DNA of 64,000 nt from Acidobacteriota bacterium. GTDB lineage: Bacteria > Acidobacteriota > Vicinamibacteria > Vicinamibacterales > 2-12-FULL-66-21. Made by a program: the position numbers and the translations under genes. Each line of letters begins with the position of its first letter. Position 1 is the stretch's first letter. The stretch lies in assembly GCA_003222675.1 (NCBI GenBank), contig QHWT01000043.1:124001-188000 (forward strand), read 5' to 3'. The notes under the pieces were generated by a model that was not told the DNA's origin, did not search any database, and worked only from the letters and a program-made list of their open reading frames with translations. Of the stretch, positions 35,721 to 46,469 are shown piece after piece.

Positions 35721-36402
35721 GGCGTTTCCCTTTCAGCTCCGCGTGAGGCACTGCGGCCCGGTCGGAGGCGAGCAGCGTCCGCAACTTCCGAATCGCCCGA
35801 AAAAGGTGGACCCGCACGGTCGATTCATTCAATCCCGTGAGCGCGCTGACCTCGCGCGATGTGCAGCCCTCGACATGACTGAGGACGAACACCGCGCGTT
35901 GCCGTTCCGGCAGTCGCGCGAGCGCGGCGGCAATCTGCTGGCGCCGCTCCCGCGATAGCAGCGCGGCCTCCGGTGATGCTCCGGCGCTCGCGAGGCGCTC
36001 CGTCAGGTCGCGATCGGCCGAGGTCCCGTCGGTGGGCGCGCCGGCGACGCGCCCCATCGGCACGAGCCAGCGCTCGCGTCGTGTTCGCGCCTTGATGCGA
36101 TCCAGGCATCCGTTGATCAGGATGCGCGTGAACCACACGTCGAACGGCAGCTCTTCACGGAACGTGAACAGGTGCGAGTACGCCTTCACAAACGCGTCCT
36201 GCACCGCCTCGTCAGCGTCGGCGGTCTCGCGCAGGTAATGGTACGCAATCCGGCTCGCGCGGCGTTGATGCCGCCCGACCAGTTCCGCGAAGCGTTCCCG
36301 CGCATCGGCGTGCTTCCCCTCTGCCTGGAGCGTCTTGACTGTCCTGGCAGCGATAGCATCCGCTTCGCGGGCGGCCGTGAGCGCCGCTGACGTTCCTGAC
36401 AT
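35707..36402 (-). CDS. ECF RNA polymerase sigma factor
   Basis: The 231-residue protein has an intact sigma region 2 (about 30-105: FAELVGRHQRRASRIAYHYL, EAVQDAFVKAYSHLFTFREE, PFDVWFTRILINGCLDRIKA) and region 4 (about 155-210: LARLPERQRAVFVLSHVEGC, VSALTGLNESTVRVHLFRAI). It should direct RNA polymerase to a specific envelope-stress type regulon and is controlled by the co-encoded anti-sigma factor. It serves as the intact comparison for the broken ECF gene at 16122-16645. Confidence 0.93.
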   Translation of the reverse strand: MSGTSAALTAAREADAIAARTVKTLQAEGKHADARERFAELVGRHQRRASRIAYHYLRETADADEAVQDAFVKAYSHLFTFREELPFDVWFTRILINGCLDRIKARTRRERWLVPMGRVAGAPTDGTSADRDLTERLASAGASPEAALLSRERRQQIAAALARLPERQRAVFVLSHVEGCTSREVSALTGLNESTVRVHLFRAIRKLRTLLASDRAAVPHAELKGKRRVTS

Positions 36403-36460
36403 GCAATACGCCGCCGGGGCCCCGGCGTTTACCGCCGGGCAGGGCGGCCCGTGCTTATCA

Positions 36461-36941
36461 TTATAAGGGCGGGCGTTGCCGTATCTGCGACGCCGTCGTA
36501 GAGCAGCGCCGAGCGCCCGCTGTCACCTGGAGCGAACGGTCGGTCGAAGCTGACGGCCGGAAGGTGACGGCTGGCAGTTGGCGGCCGGCTGGCCTTTTGA
36601 CTTGTGTTCCCGGAAAATAAAACATCAGCACGTCCGCCGCACTGTCACCCGCTTTGAGACGTGCGAATGCAGCCGCCTGGCACAAGCCGACGCCGTGATC
36701 GAAACCGCGACCCGTGAAGACCAGGCGGTCGCCCGATTCGCGGATCGTGAACAGCGTGCTGCGCACGGCCACGTAATCCTGGAGCGCCACGTCTCGCACG
36801 ACTGTCGCGCCGTTCTCACGGGCCTGCGAATGATCGTTGGCTGCTCCCCGAACGAGGCGCCCGGCAATCCGATGCGCGACGATTGCGCCCGCACGCCGTG
36901 AGCAGAGCCGCGACAAACCCAACGAGCAGAATTCTTCGCAC
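36461..36941 (-). pseudogene. SpoIID/LytB-type amidase-enhancer gene remnant
   Basis: From GTG 36941 (with GGGAG just upstream) a signal peptide reads RRILLVGFVAALL. The next recognisable part (RIGLPGASFGEQPTIIR) is in a second frame, and VRENGATVVRDVALQDYVA-like sequence is in a third. That frame passes directly into the C-terminal SpoIID signature (TLFTIRESGDRLVFTGRGFD, then HGVGLCQAAAFARLKAGDSA). The long central part of a SpoIID domain (about 250-300 residues) is absent. With two frame changes and one large deletion this is a decayed gene. The intact protein would bind or cleave cell wall glycans. Confidence 0.7.
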
Positions 36942-36985
36942 CTCCCGCTCAAGGTATCGGCACGAGCCGCTGTAAACTTGATCGA

Positions 36986-38353
36986 GTGTCGCGCATTCTC
37001 GTGATCGACGACGACCAGGGCGTCCGGGAAAGCATTGAGCGGATGCTTCGTGGAGCGGGCTACACCGTGCAGAGCGCCGGCAGCGGTGAGGAAGGCTTGA
37101 CGCTCGCCCGCGGCAATGCCTTCGACGTCATCCTCTCCGATATGCGGATGTCCGGGATCTCTGGTATCGATGTGCTTCAGAAGCTGCGGGAGCGGCGCGT
37201 CGACTCGGCGTTCATCGTGATGACGGGGTTCGGGACGGTCGACACGGCGGTGGAAGCTATGAAGCTCGGCGCGGTCGACTTCGTACAGAAACCGTTTTTT
37301 CGCGACGAGCTGCTGATGCGCGTGCGTTCCGCCGCCGACCGGCGGCAGCTCGCGCGACAAGTCGACCTCCTTCAGCGGCAGATCCGCACCGGCGGCAGCC
37401 TGGACGCGCTGATTGGGGAGAGCGAGGCCATGCGCCGCGTGAAGGATCTCGTGGTCCGCGCGGCCGCGGCGCCGGGCACCGTGCTCATCACAGGGGAGAC
37501 CGGCACGGGCAAGGAGCTCGTGGCGCGCGCGCTGCATGCGGAAAGTCCGCGCGCCGACAAGCCCTACGTCGCGCTGAACTGCGCCGCGCTCACGGATTCG
37601 CTGCTCGAGAATGAATTGTTCGGCCACGCGCGCGGCGCGTTTACCGGCGCCGCCGCGGCCCGCGCCGGCCTCATCGAACATGCGCATGGCGGCACGGTCT
37701 TCCTCGACGAGATCGGGACGATGCCGTCGGGGCTGCAGGCGAAGCTGCTGCGCGCGCTCGAATCCGGCGAAGTGCGGCGGATCGGCGAGAACGAGGCGCG
37801 GCACGTCGACGTGAGGTTTCTGGCGGCGACCAACGCCGATCTGCAGCAGGCGGTCACCTCCGGCGCGTTCCGCAGCGACCTGTTCTACCGCCTGAACGTT
37901 CACCGTATTCACCTGCCGCCGCTTCGTGAGCGAGGCGGCGATGTCGATCTGTTCCTCGATTACTTCCTTCAGCGCTGTCGGGTCGGAACGGACGTGACGG
38001 GTTACAGCGACGCTGCGCGTGCCGCGCTCGTCGCCTACGACTATCCCGGCAACGTTCGTCAGCTCGAGCACATCGTGCAGCGCGCCGTCGCCGTTTCTCG
38101 CGATCCGCTCATCGATCCGGCGGACCTGCCGGAGGAGCTGTTTGCCTCGCGCACCGCCGATGCACAGGCATACGCCGCCGACGGCTCCGTAGCCGCCGCG
38201 CGCGAGCGGGCGGAGCGCGAGATGATCGTCGCGACGCTTGCGAAGAACCGCGGGGAGATTGCCGCCGCCGCACGCGAGCTGCAAGTCAGCCGCACCACGC
38301 TCTGGCGCTTGATGAAGAAGCACCGGATCACTGCCGACGTGCGGGCAGACTGA
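36986..38353 (+). CDS. NtrC-family sigma-54-dependent response regulator
   Basis: This 455-residue protein starts at GTG 36986. The receiver (1-120) has DDD, phosphoacceptor Asp in ILSDMRMSG, T in MTGFG and K in FVQKPF. The AAA+ domain (about 140-370) has Walker A GETGTGKE, the sigma-54 contact loop GAFTGA and Walker B GGTVFLDEIG. A Fis-type helix-turn-helix closes the protein (IAAAARELQVSRTTLWRLMK). It therefore activates sigma-54 promoters when phosphorylated. Its kinase may be the hybrid kinase encoded 338 bases downstream. It could bind the GTTTCA-N4-TGAAAC sites; that is inference. Confidence 0.94.
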   Translation: MSRILVIDDDQGVRESIERMLRGAGYTVQSAGSGEEGLTLARGNAFDVILSDMRMSGISGIDVLQKLRERRVDSAFIVMTGFGTVDTAVEAMKLGAVDFVQKPFFRDELLMRVRSAADRRQLARQVDLLQRQIRTGGSLDALIGESEAMRRVKDLVVRAAAAPGTVLITGETGTGKELVARALHAESPRADKPYVALNCAALTDSLLENELFGHARGAFTGAAAARAGLIEHAHGGTVFLDEIGTMPSGLQAKLLRALESGEVRRIGENEARHVDVRFLAATNADLQQAVTSGAFRSDLFYRLNVHRIHLPPLRERGGDVDLFLDYFLQRCRVGTDVTGYSDAARAALVAYDYPGNVRQLEHIVQRAVAVSRDPLIDPADLPEELFASRTADAQAYAADGSVAAARERAEREMIVATLAKNRGEIAAAARELQVSRTTLWRLMKKHRITADVRAD

Positions 38354-38539
38354 GGCCACAGAAGAACACTGAAAGAGATAAAGCGCCGCGCAGCCCTAAA
38401 GGGCTTCGCTACGACAATCAGAAACTCGCGTAGCCTTTAGGCCTGCTTGACCGCCGCCTCGCCGATCGACGCCTGGATGCCGAACCAGCCGCACGCGACG
38501 ATCGCGCGCATTACTGTTGTTCTCTCGTTTTCAGTGGCC

Positions 38540-38578
38540 GTGATTCATTGACGAAACACAGCGCGTTTCATTTCTGAA
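38540..38578. promoter_or_regulatory. tandem GTTTCA-N4-TGAAAC-type activator sites
   Basis: The perfect site GTTTCATTTCTGAAAC is at 38563-38578. A second, GATTCATTGACGAAAC, lies 23 bases upstream with one mismatch in each arm, a spacing of about two helical turns. The perfect core also occurs at 11143-11158. Location 80-120 bases upstream of a sigma-54-like promoter is typical for enhancer sites of NtrC-type activators. Confidence 0.55.
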
Positions 38579-38656
38579 ACCTGCAACACCGCCGGCTGCG
38601 TCGGCGCGGCCGAGTCGCACGCGTCTTTACTGGTGTCGCGGCGCGCGCGACCCTGC

Positions 38657-38671
38657 GGCGCGGCTCTTGCT
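38657..38671 (+). promoter_or_regulatory. sigma-54-like -24/-12 promoter
   Basis: The bases GGCGCGGCTCTTGCT keep GG and GC ten bases apart, with TTGCT at -12. They differ from the consensus GGCACG-N4-TTGC by one base in the -24 box. Transcription would begin near 38682, leaving a leader of only about 10 bases before the ATG at 38692. Confidence 0.45.
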
Positions 38672-38691
38672 ACCCCGTCCGTCCACCCGCC

Positions 38692-41078
38692 ATGCAACCG
38701 GTCACGATCCTCATCGTCGATGATGACCAGGACATGCTTCGTCTGTTGTGCGCGAGCGCGCGCGCGCGGCAGTACGAGCCGATCGCCGCCACGTGCGTGA
38801 AGACGGCGATTGACGTGGTGCGCTCTGCGCCGGTGGACGTCGCGGTGATTGACCTCTCGGTCGGCTCAGAATCCGGACTCGATGCGATTGGCCAGTTGAG
38901 CGAGTTGTCGGCCGACCTCGAAATCCTCATCGTCTCCGGCGCCGTGCCGCTGATGTCCGCCATCGAATCGTACGACCTGGCGGCGTTCGCGTTCGTTCAG
39001 AAGCCGGTCGACATCGAGCATCTCTTCGCGACCGTCAAGCGGGCTGTCGAGCGGCGGCGCATGAACCTCGCGAATCGCCGGTTGATCTGGGAGATGCAGG
39101 TCACCAACGCGATCGGCGAAGACCTGCGCCGATCGCTCGATTCGCGCGAGCTGATCGAGAGCACGCTGCAAAGACTGATGGATGTGCTGCAGGCCACAAG
39201 CGGAAGCGCGCGCCTGATGAACGCCTTGACCGGCGAATTCGACGTGCACGCGGCGATCGGCCCTCCCGAGGCGGGCGCGCCACGACCGAGCGACCTGGTG
39301 CTCGCCTCGCGGGCGCCCGTCATGTTCGCTGACCTGCACGAGGGCTTGCCGGCGGAGAGCGCATCGCGCATCCCCGTTCGTTCCGCGATCAGCGTGCCGA
39401 TGTTCGCGGGCGACGAGCTGATCGGCGCACTCAGCCTGGGCGCGTCCGCGCCGAGACGCTTCAGCGGCGACGATCGGCGCCTCGTGACCACGATCGCCGG
39501 GCACCTCGCGGTCGCCGTACAGAACGCGCGGTTTCACTCTTACGCGCGCATCGGCAAACAACAGTGGGAAGCCACGTTCGATGCGATCAGCGATCTGATC
39601 GCGGTCTTCGACGGCCGCGGGCGATTGCTGCGCGGCAACGTCGCGCTGGCGGCGCATCTGGGACGGCCGGTCACCGCCCTTCGGAACACGAGCTGCGACG
39701 AGGTCGGCTTATGCGATGGAGCGCACCCAGATTGCGCGGTCGGACACGCAGCGGCCGAGGGCTGCGTGCAGGCGGAGATCACCACGCCCGCGGGTCAGAT
39801 CTTCAGCGTGACTACGTGTCCCGTGCCCGACATTGCGGACGGTCCGGCCGTCGTGCAGATCGCGAAGAACGTCACGCAGGAAATCCAGAGCGCGCGGCGG
39901 CTGCAGCAGATGAGCGACGAGATCGCCGTCACCAACGGACGCCTGCTCGCCACGGTGGAGCGCCTGAAGACGACGCAGGCGCAGTTGCTCCAGGCGGAGA
40001 AGCTGTCTGCGATCGGGCAGCTCGTCGCGGGCGTCGCGCACGAACTGAACAACCCGCTCACGAGCGTCATCGGCTACGCGCAGCTCGTTGAGGAGGAACT
40101 GCGGCAGGCTTCAGCTGACGAGCCGCCCCGCACCGCGGCGGAGCTGGCGGCGGATCTTCGGCGCATCGCCGAAGAATCCGAGCGCGCGGCGCGCATCGTC
40201 CGCAACCTGCTCGCGTTCGCGCGGAGACAGACGGCGGAGCGCGCGCCGCAGGACCTCACCGATCTCGTGAGCCGCGTGCTCGCCTTACGCGCGTACGAGT
40301 TCCGGTTGAACGGCATCGAGATCGAAACAGCGTTCGACTCCGGGCTGCCGCACGTCATGGCCGACGCCGGTCACCTGCAACAGGCGCTGCTGAATCTCGT
40401 GCTGAACGCCGAGCAGGCGATGCGAGGACGTGCCCCGCGGCGCCTGCATTTTGCCGCCCGCTATGTCGCGGCGGCGGGCGCCGTCGAACTGTCGCTGACT
40501 GACAGCGGACATGGGATCTCCGACGACAACCTGCGCCGCATCTTCGATCCGTTCTTCACAACCCGCGACGTCGGGGAAGGCACAGGACTCGGCCTCAGCA
40601 TCTGCTACGGCATCGTCCGCGATCATGGCGGGCAGATCACGGTGCAGAGCCGCGTCGGCGTCGGCACGACATTCTCGCTGCTGCTGCCGGCGCGCGCAGA
40701 CGGCGCGGTCGGTGCGGACCACGAGGTACTGGTGGCGCACGGCGACCAGACCGAGCGCGACTATCTCGCCGCGGTTCTCGGTGGATGGGGATATCGGGTC
40801 AGCGTCGCCGCAACCGCGGAAGCGGCACGCGAGCGGCTGCGCGGCGGCGGGATCGACACGGCGTTCGTCGATCGCGTGTTTGTCGCCGCCGATCGCGACG
40901 CGTGGCGCAGTGCGCGCGCCATCGACGGGCAGCCCGCGTTGATCGTGCTGCTGACGAGTGCGGAAGAAGACGAGACGATGGCGACGGCGGATGCGGGCGA
41001 GGCCAGCGCGGTGTTGCCGCCGCCATTCGAGATGCGGGCGCTGAGGGCAGCCCTCCGCGCGGTGTCGAAGGAGTGTGT

Positions 41079-41082
<4 letters not shown>
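38692..41082 (+). CDS. hybrid sensor histidine kinase REC-GAF-PAS-HisKA-HATPase-degenerate REC
   Basis: The 796-residue soluble kinase begins with an intact receiver ([12 protein letters not shown] in FVQKPVD). A GAF domain follows (about 150-285), then a PAS-like domain (about 290-395) with a Cys-rich loop ([20 protein letters not shown]). After a coiled coil come HisKA ([20 protein letters not shown]) and HATPase ([27 protein letters not shown]). A last receiver-like domain has lost the acidic pair (VLVAHGD) and the lysine (LPPPFE), so it is probably not phosphorylated. There is no membrane segment, so cytoplasmic sensing is expected. Its stop overlaps the next NtrC-type regulator (ATGA). 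Confidence 0.92.
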
Positions 41083-42523
<1,441 letters not shown>

Positions 42524-42527
<4 letters not shown>

Positions 42528-43576
42528 GCACGGCTTTGTCGACCGAGCCGCTTCTCACCCCGGTGCTCGTCGTGGACGATGAGTCGGGCGTGCGCGATCT
42601 GATGAGCCGCTGGCTCGCGGCGGGGTATGACGTCAGAACGGCGTCTAACGCGGACGAGGCGCTGACGCGCGTGCACGGCGATCCACCCGCGGTCGCGCTG
42701 TGCGATATCCGAATGCCGGGGCGCGACGGTCTCTGGCTCGCGCAGCAGATTCGCGACGCTTCGCCGGAAACCGCGGTAATCATGGCGACGGGCGTTCAGG
42801 ACGTCGCGTCCGCCGTTACGAGCCTGCAGCAAGGAGCGATCGACTACCTCACGAAGCCGTTCGGCCGCGATCGGCTTCGCGATTCGGTGATGCGCGGCGT
42901 CGAATGGCATCGCTCGGCGCGCGAGTCGCGGCGCTGGCGCGAGGCGCTGGAAGCGGAATTGAATGCGCGTCGCGATCGGATCGTCGACGCGATCGCGTCA
43001 CTCTCTATCGACGGCGAGGCCGCGCTCGATCGCATGCTCTCGACGCTCACGCTGGGCGATCCCAGCGCGTATGAGCACGCGTATCGCGTCTCGGCGCTCG
43101 CCGTCAGCATCGCACTGACGATGGGCGTGCCGGACACGGATCTGCCGGCGCTCGAGCAGGCGGCACTGCTGCACGATGTGGGCAAGCTCGCCATTCCCGA
43201 CGCCGTGCTGCGCAAGCCGGCGCCACTCACGGCGGAAGAGCAGCTGCTCGTCCGCCTGCACCCCGCGATCGGCGCCGATCTGATTACCGGGATTCCGTAC
43301 ATCGCCAAGGCCGTAGACATCGTGCGCCATGCCCACGAACGTTCGGACGGCCTCGGATTTCCGAACGGCGTACGCGGCAGCGAGATCCCGCTCGCGGCGC
43401 GCATCATCAGCGTCGCGGACGCCTTCGACACGATGACCCGTCCGCGCGTGTTCAGGGACGCGATCAGCGCTCGCGACGCGTGCCTCGAGGTGAGCCGCTG
43501 CGCCGGCACGCAATTCGATCCACAGATAGTCGATGCGTTCCTGCGCGTGATACAAGTTACGGCGGCCACGGAATAA
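42524..43576 (+). CDS. response regulator with HD-GYP output domain
   Basis: This 350-residue protein starts at GTG 42524 in a GTGA overlap. It has a receiver (VLVVDDESG, Asp in ALCDIRMPG, LTKPFG) and an HD-GYP domain (about 165-345) with LHDVGKLAIP and HAHERSDGLGFPNG. HD-GYP domains hydrolyse cyclic di-GMP. Here the usual HHE is AHE (preceded by His) and GYP is GFP, so activity is likely but not certain. The third gene of the kinase operon links it to second-messenger control. The last 48 codons are duplicated twice just downstream. Confidence 0.9.
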
Positions 43577-43716
43577 GGAAGCCACGGATCACACGGATTT
43601 CACGGATCTGACTCCATGAGGTTTTCAGTTCGTGCGATCGGCGGGACGGCGTGGCTCCGATGCCGTTGGATTGTTGATCCGTGTGATCCGTGGCCCGTGG
43701 GTTCGGCGGAATCCGT

Positions 43717-43860
43717 ATGACCCGCCCGCGCGTGTTCAGGGACGCGATCAGCGCTCGCGACGCGTGCCTCGAGGTGAGCCGCTGCGCCGGCACGCAATTC
43801 GATCCACAGATCGTCGATGCGTTCCGGCGCGTCATGCGAGCCACGGGTGCCACGGAATGA
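43717..43860 (+). pseudogene. second copy of the HD-GYP tail (47 codons, open)
   Basis: The frame starts ATG ACC CGC and encodes TRPRVFRDAISARDACLEVS and so on to TGA 43858-43860. Compared with the gene itself, it reads FRRVMRATGATE instead of FLRVIQVTAATE at the end. There is no ribosome-binding site upstream. It most likely is a duplication by-product rather than a gene, though the frame has stayed open. Confidence 0.6.
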
Positions 43861-44013
43861 AGAAGCCACGGATCACACGGATTTCACGGATCTGACTCCA
43901 TGACGTTTTCAGTTCGTGCGATCGGCGGACGACGTGGCTCCGATGCCGTTGGATTGTTGATCCGTGAGATCCGTGCGATCCGTGGCCCGTGGGTTCGGAT
44001 CGGCGGAATCCGT

Positions 44014-44157
44014 ATGACCCGCCCGCGCGTGTTCAGGGACGCGATCAGCGCTCGCGAAGCGTGCCTCGAGGTGAGCCGCTGCGCCGGCACGCAATTCGAT
44101 CCACAGATCGTCGATGCGTTCCGGCGCGTCATGCGAGCCACGGGTGCCACGGAATGA
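44014..44157 (+). pseudogene. third copy of the HD-GYP tail (47 codons, open)
   Basis: It has the same layout as the copy at 43717-43860, from which the encoded peptide differs by Asp to Glu (AISAREACLE). That copies two and three resemble each other more than the parental tail suggests a second duplication after the first had diverged, or repair between copies. Confidence 0.6.
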
Positions 44158-44351
44158 AGAAGCCACGGATCACACGGATTTCACGGATCTGACTCCATGA
44201 GGTTTTCAGTTCGTGCGATCGGCGGGACGCCGTGGCTCCGATGCCGTTGGATTGTTGATCCGTGAGATCCGTGCGATCCGTGGCCCGTGGGTTCGGATCG
44301 GCGGAATCCGTATGACCCGTGGCCCCAATCCGTGGCACAATCGGCACATCA

Positions 44352-45812
44352 GTGGCGACGTTTGAACCCGTGATCGGGCTCGAGATCCACGCGCAGCTCC
44401 TGACCGCCACCAAAATCTTTTGCGGCTGCAGCACGCGGTTCGGCGCCGCGCCGAATACGCAGCTGTGCCCGGTCTGTCTCGGGCTGCCGGGCGCCTTGCC
44501 GGTGCTCAACCGGCGTGCGGTCGAGTTCGGCGTGCGCGCGGCGCTGGCGCTCGGCTGCCGACTGCAGCCGGAGTCGATCTTCGCCCGCAAGAATTATTTC
44601 TATCCGGATCTGCCGAAGGGTTACCAGATCTCGCAGTACGACCGTCCGTTCGCCACTGACGGCGCGATCGAATTCTCGGTCGCCGGAACGCCGCGACGCC
44701 TTGGCATCGTGCGGGTGCACCTCGAAGAAGACGCGGGCAAGTCGCTGCACGAGGGTGTCGCCGAATCCGGCCGCGCGACGCACCTCGATTTCAATCGCAG
44801 CGGCGTGCCGCTCATCGAAATCGTGACGAGTCCCGATCTGCGATCGCCGGCAGAGGCTGCCGAGGCGTTCAGCCGTCTTCGCGAGATTCTCGTCGCGCTT
44901 GGCGTGAACGACGGCAACATGGAAGAGGGGAGTCTCCGGTGCGACGCGAACGTCTCGGTGCGCCCGGTGGGCGAGACCAGATTCGGCGTGAAGACCGAAG
45001 TCAAGAACCTCAACTCGTTCCGTCACGTGCAGCGCGCACTCGAATTCGAGATCGAGCGGCACGCCTCGGCGCTCAACGGCGGCGTGGCGCTGGTGCAGGA
45101 GACGCGCCTGTGGGACGTCGCGGCCGGCCGCACCCACGTGATGCGGACGAAGGAAGAAGCAGACGACTACCGGTACTTTCCCGAACCGGATCTTCCGCCG
45201 CTCGTCCTCGATGCCGCCTGGATCGAACAGATCCGCTCGACGCTGCCGGAGCTCCCGGAGGCGCGCCGCCGCCGCTTCGTCGACCAGTACCAGCTGCCGG
45301 AGTACGATGCCGGCGTGTTGACACAGTCGATGGCGCTTGCCGATTACTTCGAGCGCGTCGCGGTTGCCGCAGGGAATGCCAAGGCGGCGAGCAACTGGGT
45401 CATGGGCGAGTTGATGCGCAAGATGAAAGACGTGGGCGTCGCGATCGAAGACGTGCCGATGTCGCCTGACGCGCTTGCCCAGCTCATCACGCTCGTCGAG
45501 CGCGGTGCGATCACCGGTCCCGTCGCAAAGACAGTCTTCGAGCGCATGTACCAAACCGGCCGGTCGGCCCGCTCGATCGTCGATGAAGAAGGACTCGCGC
45601 GGATTGGCGATGCTGGCGCGATCGATCGCATCGTGCGTGACGTGCTTGCCGCGCACGCCGCGACGGTCGCGGAGTATCGCGCCGGCAGGACGAAGACCTT
45701 CGGGTTCCTCGTCGGACAGGTGATGAAGGCGACGGCCGGGAAAGCGGATCCCGGCCATGTGAACGAGAGCGTCCGTCGCTTTCTGGCGGAGCCTGCAGGG
45801 GAGCCTCGGTGA
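44352..45812 (+). CDS. gatB: aspartyl/glutamyl-tRNA amidotransferase subunit B
   Basis: The start GTG 44352 (VATFEPVIGLEIHAQLLT) fits the family N-terminus; an upstream GTG at 44319 would add 11 residues from the repeat. The 486 residues are of normal length. Visible hallmarks are the zinc-site region CGCSTRF and CPVCLGLPGALPVLN, the ammonia channel/kinase region (YFYPDLPKGYQISQYD, RVHLEEDAGKS, NRSGVPLIEIVT, EEGSLRCDANVSV) and the tail domain. With GatA and GatC it converts Glu-tRNA(Gln) or Asp-tRNA(Asn) to the amides. GatA and GatC are not in the window. The stop overlaps the ftsE-like start. Confidence 0.95.
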   Translation: MATFEPVIGLEIHAQLLTATKIFCGCSTRFGAAPNTQLCPVCLGLPGALPVLNRRAVEFGVRAALALGCRLQPESIFARKNYFYPDLPKGYQISQYDRPFATDGAIEFSVAGTPRRLGIVRVHLEEDAGKSLHEGVAESGRATHLDFNRSGVPLIEIVTSPDLRSPAEAAEAFSRLREILVALGVNDGNMEEGSLRCDANVSVRPVGETRFGVKTEVKNLNSFRHVQRALEFEIERHASALNGGVALVQETRLWDVAAGRTHVMRTKEEADDYRYFPEPDLPPLVLDAAWIEQIRSTLPELPEARRRRFVDQYQLPEYDAGVLTQSMALADYFERVAVAAGNAKAASNWVMGELMRKMKDVGVAIEDVPMSPDALAQLITLVERGAITGPVAKTVFERMYQTGRSARSIVDEEGLARIGDAGAIDRIVRDVLAAHAATVAEYRAGRTKTFGFLVGQVMKATAGKADPGHVNESVRRFLAEPAGEPR

Positions 45813-46468
45813 TCGAAGCGCAACATGTTTCCAAGATGTACAGCCGCGGCGTCTACGCGCTGCACGATCTTTCACTGCGGATCGACAAAGGCGAGTTCGT
45901 TTTTCTGACCGGGCCGAGCGGCGCGGGCAAGTCGACGCTGCTCCGGCTGCTGCTCCGGCGTGATATTCCCACAGAGGGCAAGCTGATTGTCGGCGGCCGC
46001 GATCTCGCGCAGTTGACCGAGCGGCAGGTGCAGGCCTATCGCCGGTCGATCGGCTTCGTGTTCCAGGATTTCAAGCTGCTGCCGAACAAGCCCGTGCTCG
46101 AGAATGTCGCGTTCGTGCCGCGCGTGCTCGGCATGGCTGCCGCGCAGCAGGAGCGCCGCACGTTCCAGGTGCTCAAGTGGGTGGGCCTGCAGCACCGCAT
46201 GACCGCCTATCCGATGGAGCTCTCGGGCGGTGAACAGCAGCGCATCGCGATCGCGCGCGCGCTCGTCAACGACCCCGTCATCATTCTCGCGGACGAACCC
46301 ACCGGCAACCTCGATCCGGATCTCTCACTTGAGATCATGAACCTGTTCCGGGAAATCAACGCCCGCGGCACGACCGTGCTCGTCGCCACTCACGATCGTG
46401 AATTGATCCGCCGCGTCGGCCGCCGCACGGTGACGCTCGATCACGGGCACGTCGTGGAGGTCGCCTGA
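45809..46468 (+). CDS. ftsE: cell division ATP-binding protein FtsE
   Basis: This 219-residue ABC ATPase starts at GTG 45809 inside the gatB stop. It shows [20 protein letters not shown] (typical for FtsE), Walker [30 protein letters not shown], signature [15 protein letters not shown], Walker [15 protein letters not shown] and VATHDRELI. FtsE works with FtsX at the division septum to activate cell wall hydrolases through periplasmic partners. The ftsX gene follows after 1 base. Confidence 0.95.
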   Translation: MIEAQHVSKMYSRGVYALHDLSLRIDKGEFVFLTGPSGAGKSTLLRLLLRRDIPTEGKLIVGGRDLAQLTERQVQAYRRSIGFVFQDFKLLPNKPVLENVAFVPRVLGMAAAQQERRTFQVLKWVGLQHRMTAYPMELSGGEQQRIAIARALVNDPVIILADEPTGNLDPDLSLEIMNLFREINARGTTVLVATHDRELIRRVGRRTVTLDHGHVVEVA

Positions 46469-46469
46469 C

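Larger units (their letters stand above)
38354..38691. other. 338-base regulatory intergenic region
   Basis: No gene is visible. A short CCACAGAAGAACAC word (38356-38369) follows the stop; its exact reverse complement is at 51590-51603. Next comes a region with the inverted pair CCCTAAAGGG. Two GTTTCA-N4-TGAAAC-type sites follow (imperfect at 38540-38555, perfect at 38563-38578), and a sigma-54-like -24/-12 sequence (38657-38671) lies 21 bases before the hybrid kinase start. Confidence 0.65.
43433..44319. repeat. tandem array of the HD-GYP gene tail plus spacer (period about 284-298)
   Basis: A unit beginning ATGACCCG starts at 43433 (inside the HD-GYP gene), 43717, 44014 and, cut short, at 44312, giving periods of 284, 297 and 298. 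Each full unit holds 48 codons of the HD-GYP tail and about 140-155 bases of spacer. The spacer starts with ACGGATC words at 9-base spacing and ends with GATCCGT words, their reverse complement. Copies 2 and 3 keep an ATG and an open 47-residue frame. The array ends 33-40 bases before the gatB start. Confidence 0.9.

Noticed and set aside
36461-38359. Long minus-strand frame antisense to the NtrC-type regulator
   Set aside because: It is a GC-rich shadow over most of its length with no domain; only its last part (36461 to about 36900) matches a real family, the SpoIID remnant.
43618-44166. Several short frames inside the tandem repeat as genes
   Set aside because: They are copies of the HD-GYP tail or frames in repeated spacer, without ribosome-binding sites; recorded as repeat and pseudogene copies instead.
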